A DNA stretch of 64,000 bases from Salvelinus alpinus. Lineage: Eukaryota > Chordata > Actinopteri > Salmoniformes > Salmonidae. Below are positions 62,613 to 64,000 of this stretch, one piece after another. Made by a program: the position numbers and the translations under genes. The first letter of the stretch is position 1, and each line of letters starts with the position of its first letter. Below the pieces are notes generated by a model, which saw only the letters and a program-made list of their open reading frames with translations, was not told the DNA's origin and made no database searches. The stretch is taken from the NCBI RefSeq assembly GCF_045679555.1, contig NC_092098.1:19870038-19934037 (forward strand). The letters run 5' to 3'.

Positions 62613-63640
62613 ATCATTCATCTGAACAACATTCTCAGCCCTCATGTTGTTAATTTGACACATCGTAGACATGCTCTCAGTTCTGAACAAATTCTTTGTG
62701 TTGCACTTTGTTTTTTTGCCGACGGGAGTTTTCTATATGACATCGGTGACGCTGAGCATATTTCCAAGGCTGTCAGGCTGTCACACATGTGACTCTTGCA
62801 ATGAAACATTTACTGTACACTTTTGTGGTGTTCACAAGTCACAGACCCACAAGAATCAACAAAGAAGAATTCCACAGAATTGCAGGTATCAGTCTAAGCA
62901 ATAATTAATTTATTTAGTATGAAGCTTTGAGACATGAAGCACTAATCAGTTAATTTTATATATTTTAGGGTTTCCAGATGTGATTGGCTGCATAGATGGC
63001 ACTCATATTCCTATCACAGCTCCTTCAGTAAATGAAGGAGATTATGTGAATAGGAAGTCTTTCCACAGCATTAATGTGCAGGTAGGCCTAAATAGTAGCC
63101 TTTCGCATTCCAAATGAGAGATACTTCACAATACAGCTACTGCAGCTAATTACTGTTCTGCACTGTGAAGATCATATGTGATGCAGCCCACATCATCAGC
63201 AACATGGAAGCAAAGTGGCCTGGGTCTGTGCATGACTCGCAAATTTTTCATGAGTGTACACGGAGTTATATATAGCTATATCCTATTATAATCAATATTT
63301 TGTTTCTTTCTATTGCAACTAAAAATTAACTGTATCCTCGTATTATCATAGGAGAGTTCGATGGTTACCTGCTCGGTGACAGAGGGTACCCATGCCAGCT
63401 CTATTTGCTGAGCCCTTACCCTGATCCTGAGCACGGCCCACAGCAACGTTATAACTTGGCTCACTGCAGGACACGAGCCAGGGTAGAGATGACCATTGGT
63501 ATGCTCAAGGCCCAGTTCCAGTGCCTTCGTAGGCTCAGGGTCACCCCAGAAAGGGCATGTGACCTCATGTGTGATTCTCCACAATATTACCACAATTAGA
63601 GTAGAACAATGTCCTACTCAACCAGTGAACGATCCTGACC
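62613..63640 (+). pseudogene. Harbinger (HARBI1-like) DDE nuclease gene, damaged
   Basis: N-terminal part at 62613-62790: NLTHRRHALSSEQILCVALC, then GDAEHISKAVRLSH. After a deletion and frame change come INKEEFHRIA and an intron-like break. Exon-like blocks follow: 62970-63080 ([16 protein letters not shown], first acidic residue, donor GTAGGC), 63169-63260 (ICDAAHIISNMEAKWPGSVH) and 63351-63600 (acceptor ATCATAG; GEFDGYLLGDRGYPCQ with the second Asp, RARVEMTIGMLKAQFQCLRR with the Glu). A small deletion near 63570 changes the frame before CVILHNITTIR. All three catalytic residues remain visible, yet the N-terminal and C-terminal frame breaks make it a pseudogene. HARBI1 nucleases act with a Myb-like partner. 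Confidence 0.78.
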
Positions 63641-63704
63641 ACCCCGCTGACACACAAGAGACAGTCAGAGACACAATATGCTACCATCATTTCTGATTGA
63701 CCCA

Positions 63705-63956
63705 TCACCTCCCCAATGTCAAATAAAGACAATATGCCTTTCTTTTTATGAAGTCTTCTTTATTTCCTGCAAGTACAAATGCAGTACAGTAGTTATTTTT
63801 TATGTTGTTCAAACAAGTAAAATCATCCACCTCACCCACAAAAGCTGATGTTCCAGCAGTTGTATTTCTATTTTGCATCTGCAGCCTTATGTGGTCAATT
63901 TCTAAATTACATTTTTCAATTTGTTTCTCTAAGGACGCCTTGTACAGCTGCTTCAC
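63705..63956 (-). CDS. C-terminal part of the Harbinger Myb/SANT-like partner protein (partial)
   Basis: The minus-strand frame reads KQLYKASLEKQIEKCNLEID and HIRLQMQNRN. This is a C-terminal helix typical of the Myb/SANT-domain (NAIF1-like) protein encoded by Harbinger elements, which imports and guides the nuclease. The stretch after HIRLQMQNRN is not conserved and may be past the true end. The SANT domain itself would lie beyond 64000, so this is a partial call. The two genes are convergent, about 100 bases apart. Confidence 0.5.
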   Translation of the reverse strand: MKQLYKASLEKQIEKCNLEIDHIRLQMQNRNTTAGTSAFVGEVDDFTCLNNIKNNYCTAFVLAGNKEDFIKRKAYCLYLTLGR

Positions 63957-64000
63957 AGGGAGCTATAGGAACACAAAAAAATGACATTGAATTTCACAGT

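Larger units (their letters stand above)
62272..64000 (+). mobile_element. PIF/Harbinger transposon, cut by the window end
   Basis: The 5' end (GGGCCCTGTTTCAGAAAGC, 62272) is the terminus I know from salmonid Harbinger elements, followed by repeated ACTCAGTTAGTTGACTC-type words to about 62440. Inside are the nuclease gene on the plus strand (62613-63640) and, convergent to it, a minus-strand frame matching the end of the Harbinger Myb/SANT partner. The right terminus lies beyond the window. Confidence 0.8.

Overview
The window looks like nuclear DNA of a salmonid fish (Salmo/Oncorhynchus/Salvelinus type). The evidence is: spliced vertebrate genes; very many Tc1-like transposons, including a near full-length copy of the family from which Sleeping Beauty was rebuilt; salmonid tRNA-derived SINEs; L2-like LINEs ending in TTTGA-type tails; and long dinucleotide arrays. 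The species assignment comes from remembered repeat families, not from a search.

Layout. 0.2-5.3 kb: a head-to-head pair of SCAN-like/C2H2 zinc-finger genes. The left copy (minus) is a decayed paralogue. The right copy (plus) splices in frame into a 517-residue protein. 5.7-9.2 kb: two abutting Tc1 copies, one carrying an LTR fossil, probably inside the 3' region of the zinc-finger gene. 9.4-12.1 kb: an intact six-exon TRIM gene on the minus strand (545 residues; RING, B-boxes, coiled coil, PRY-SPRY). 12.4-16.1 kb: a hAT-like MITE, the Sleeping Beauty-type Tc1, a SINE and a short inverted-repeat element. 16.4-18.2 kb: a (GT)n array and a 1.2-kb CT-rich array that ends at a splice acceptor of tppp3 (18.2-19.05 kb; three coding exons, 178 residues). 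20.7-22 kb: a broken gene with a C1q-like domain.

22-44 kb is almost gene-free and built from Tc1 copies, a solo LTR, LINE and SINE fragments, several inverted-repeat elements, two large palindromic structures and a LINE with a 610-codon open reverse-transcriptase frame. 44.4-45.5 kb: a complete transgelin-type gene (202 residues). 45.9-50.7 kb: Tc1 relics, a 13-copy minisatellite and a perfect 46-bp-arm hairpin. 50.8-59.8 kb: a nest of LINEs of two families in both orientations, flanked by a direct duplication of a non-TE-looking sequence at 49.7 and 60.7 kb. 62.3 kb to the end: a PIF/Harbinger element with its nuclease gene (plus) and what looks like the end of its Myb/SANT partner gene (minus), cut by the window edge.

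The host genes (zinc finger, TRIM, tppp3, transgelin) do not form an obvious pathway. Most of the structure comes from layered transposon insertions, several of which can be ordered in time by nesting and target-site duplications. All exon models come from reading splice sites and phases by eye; no alignments were run.
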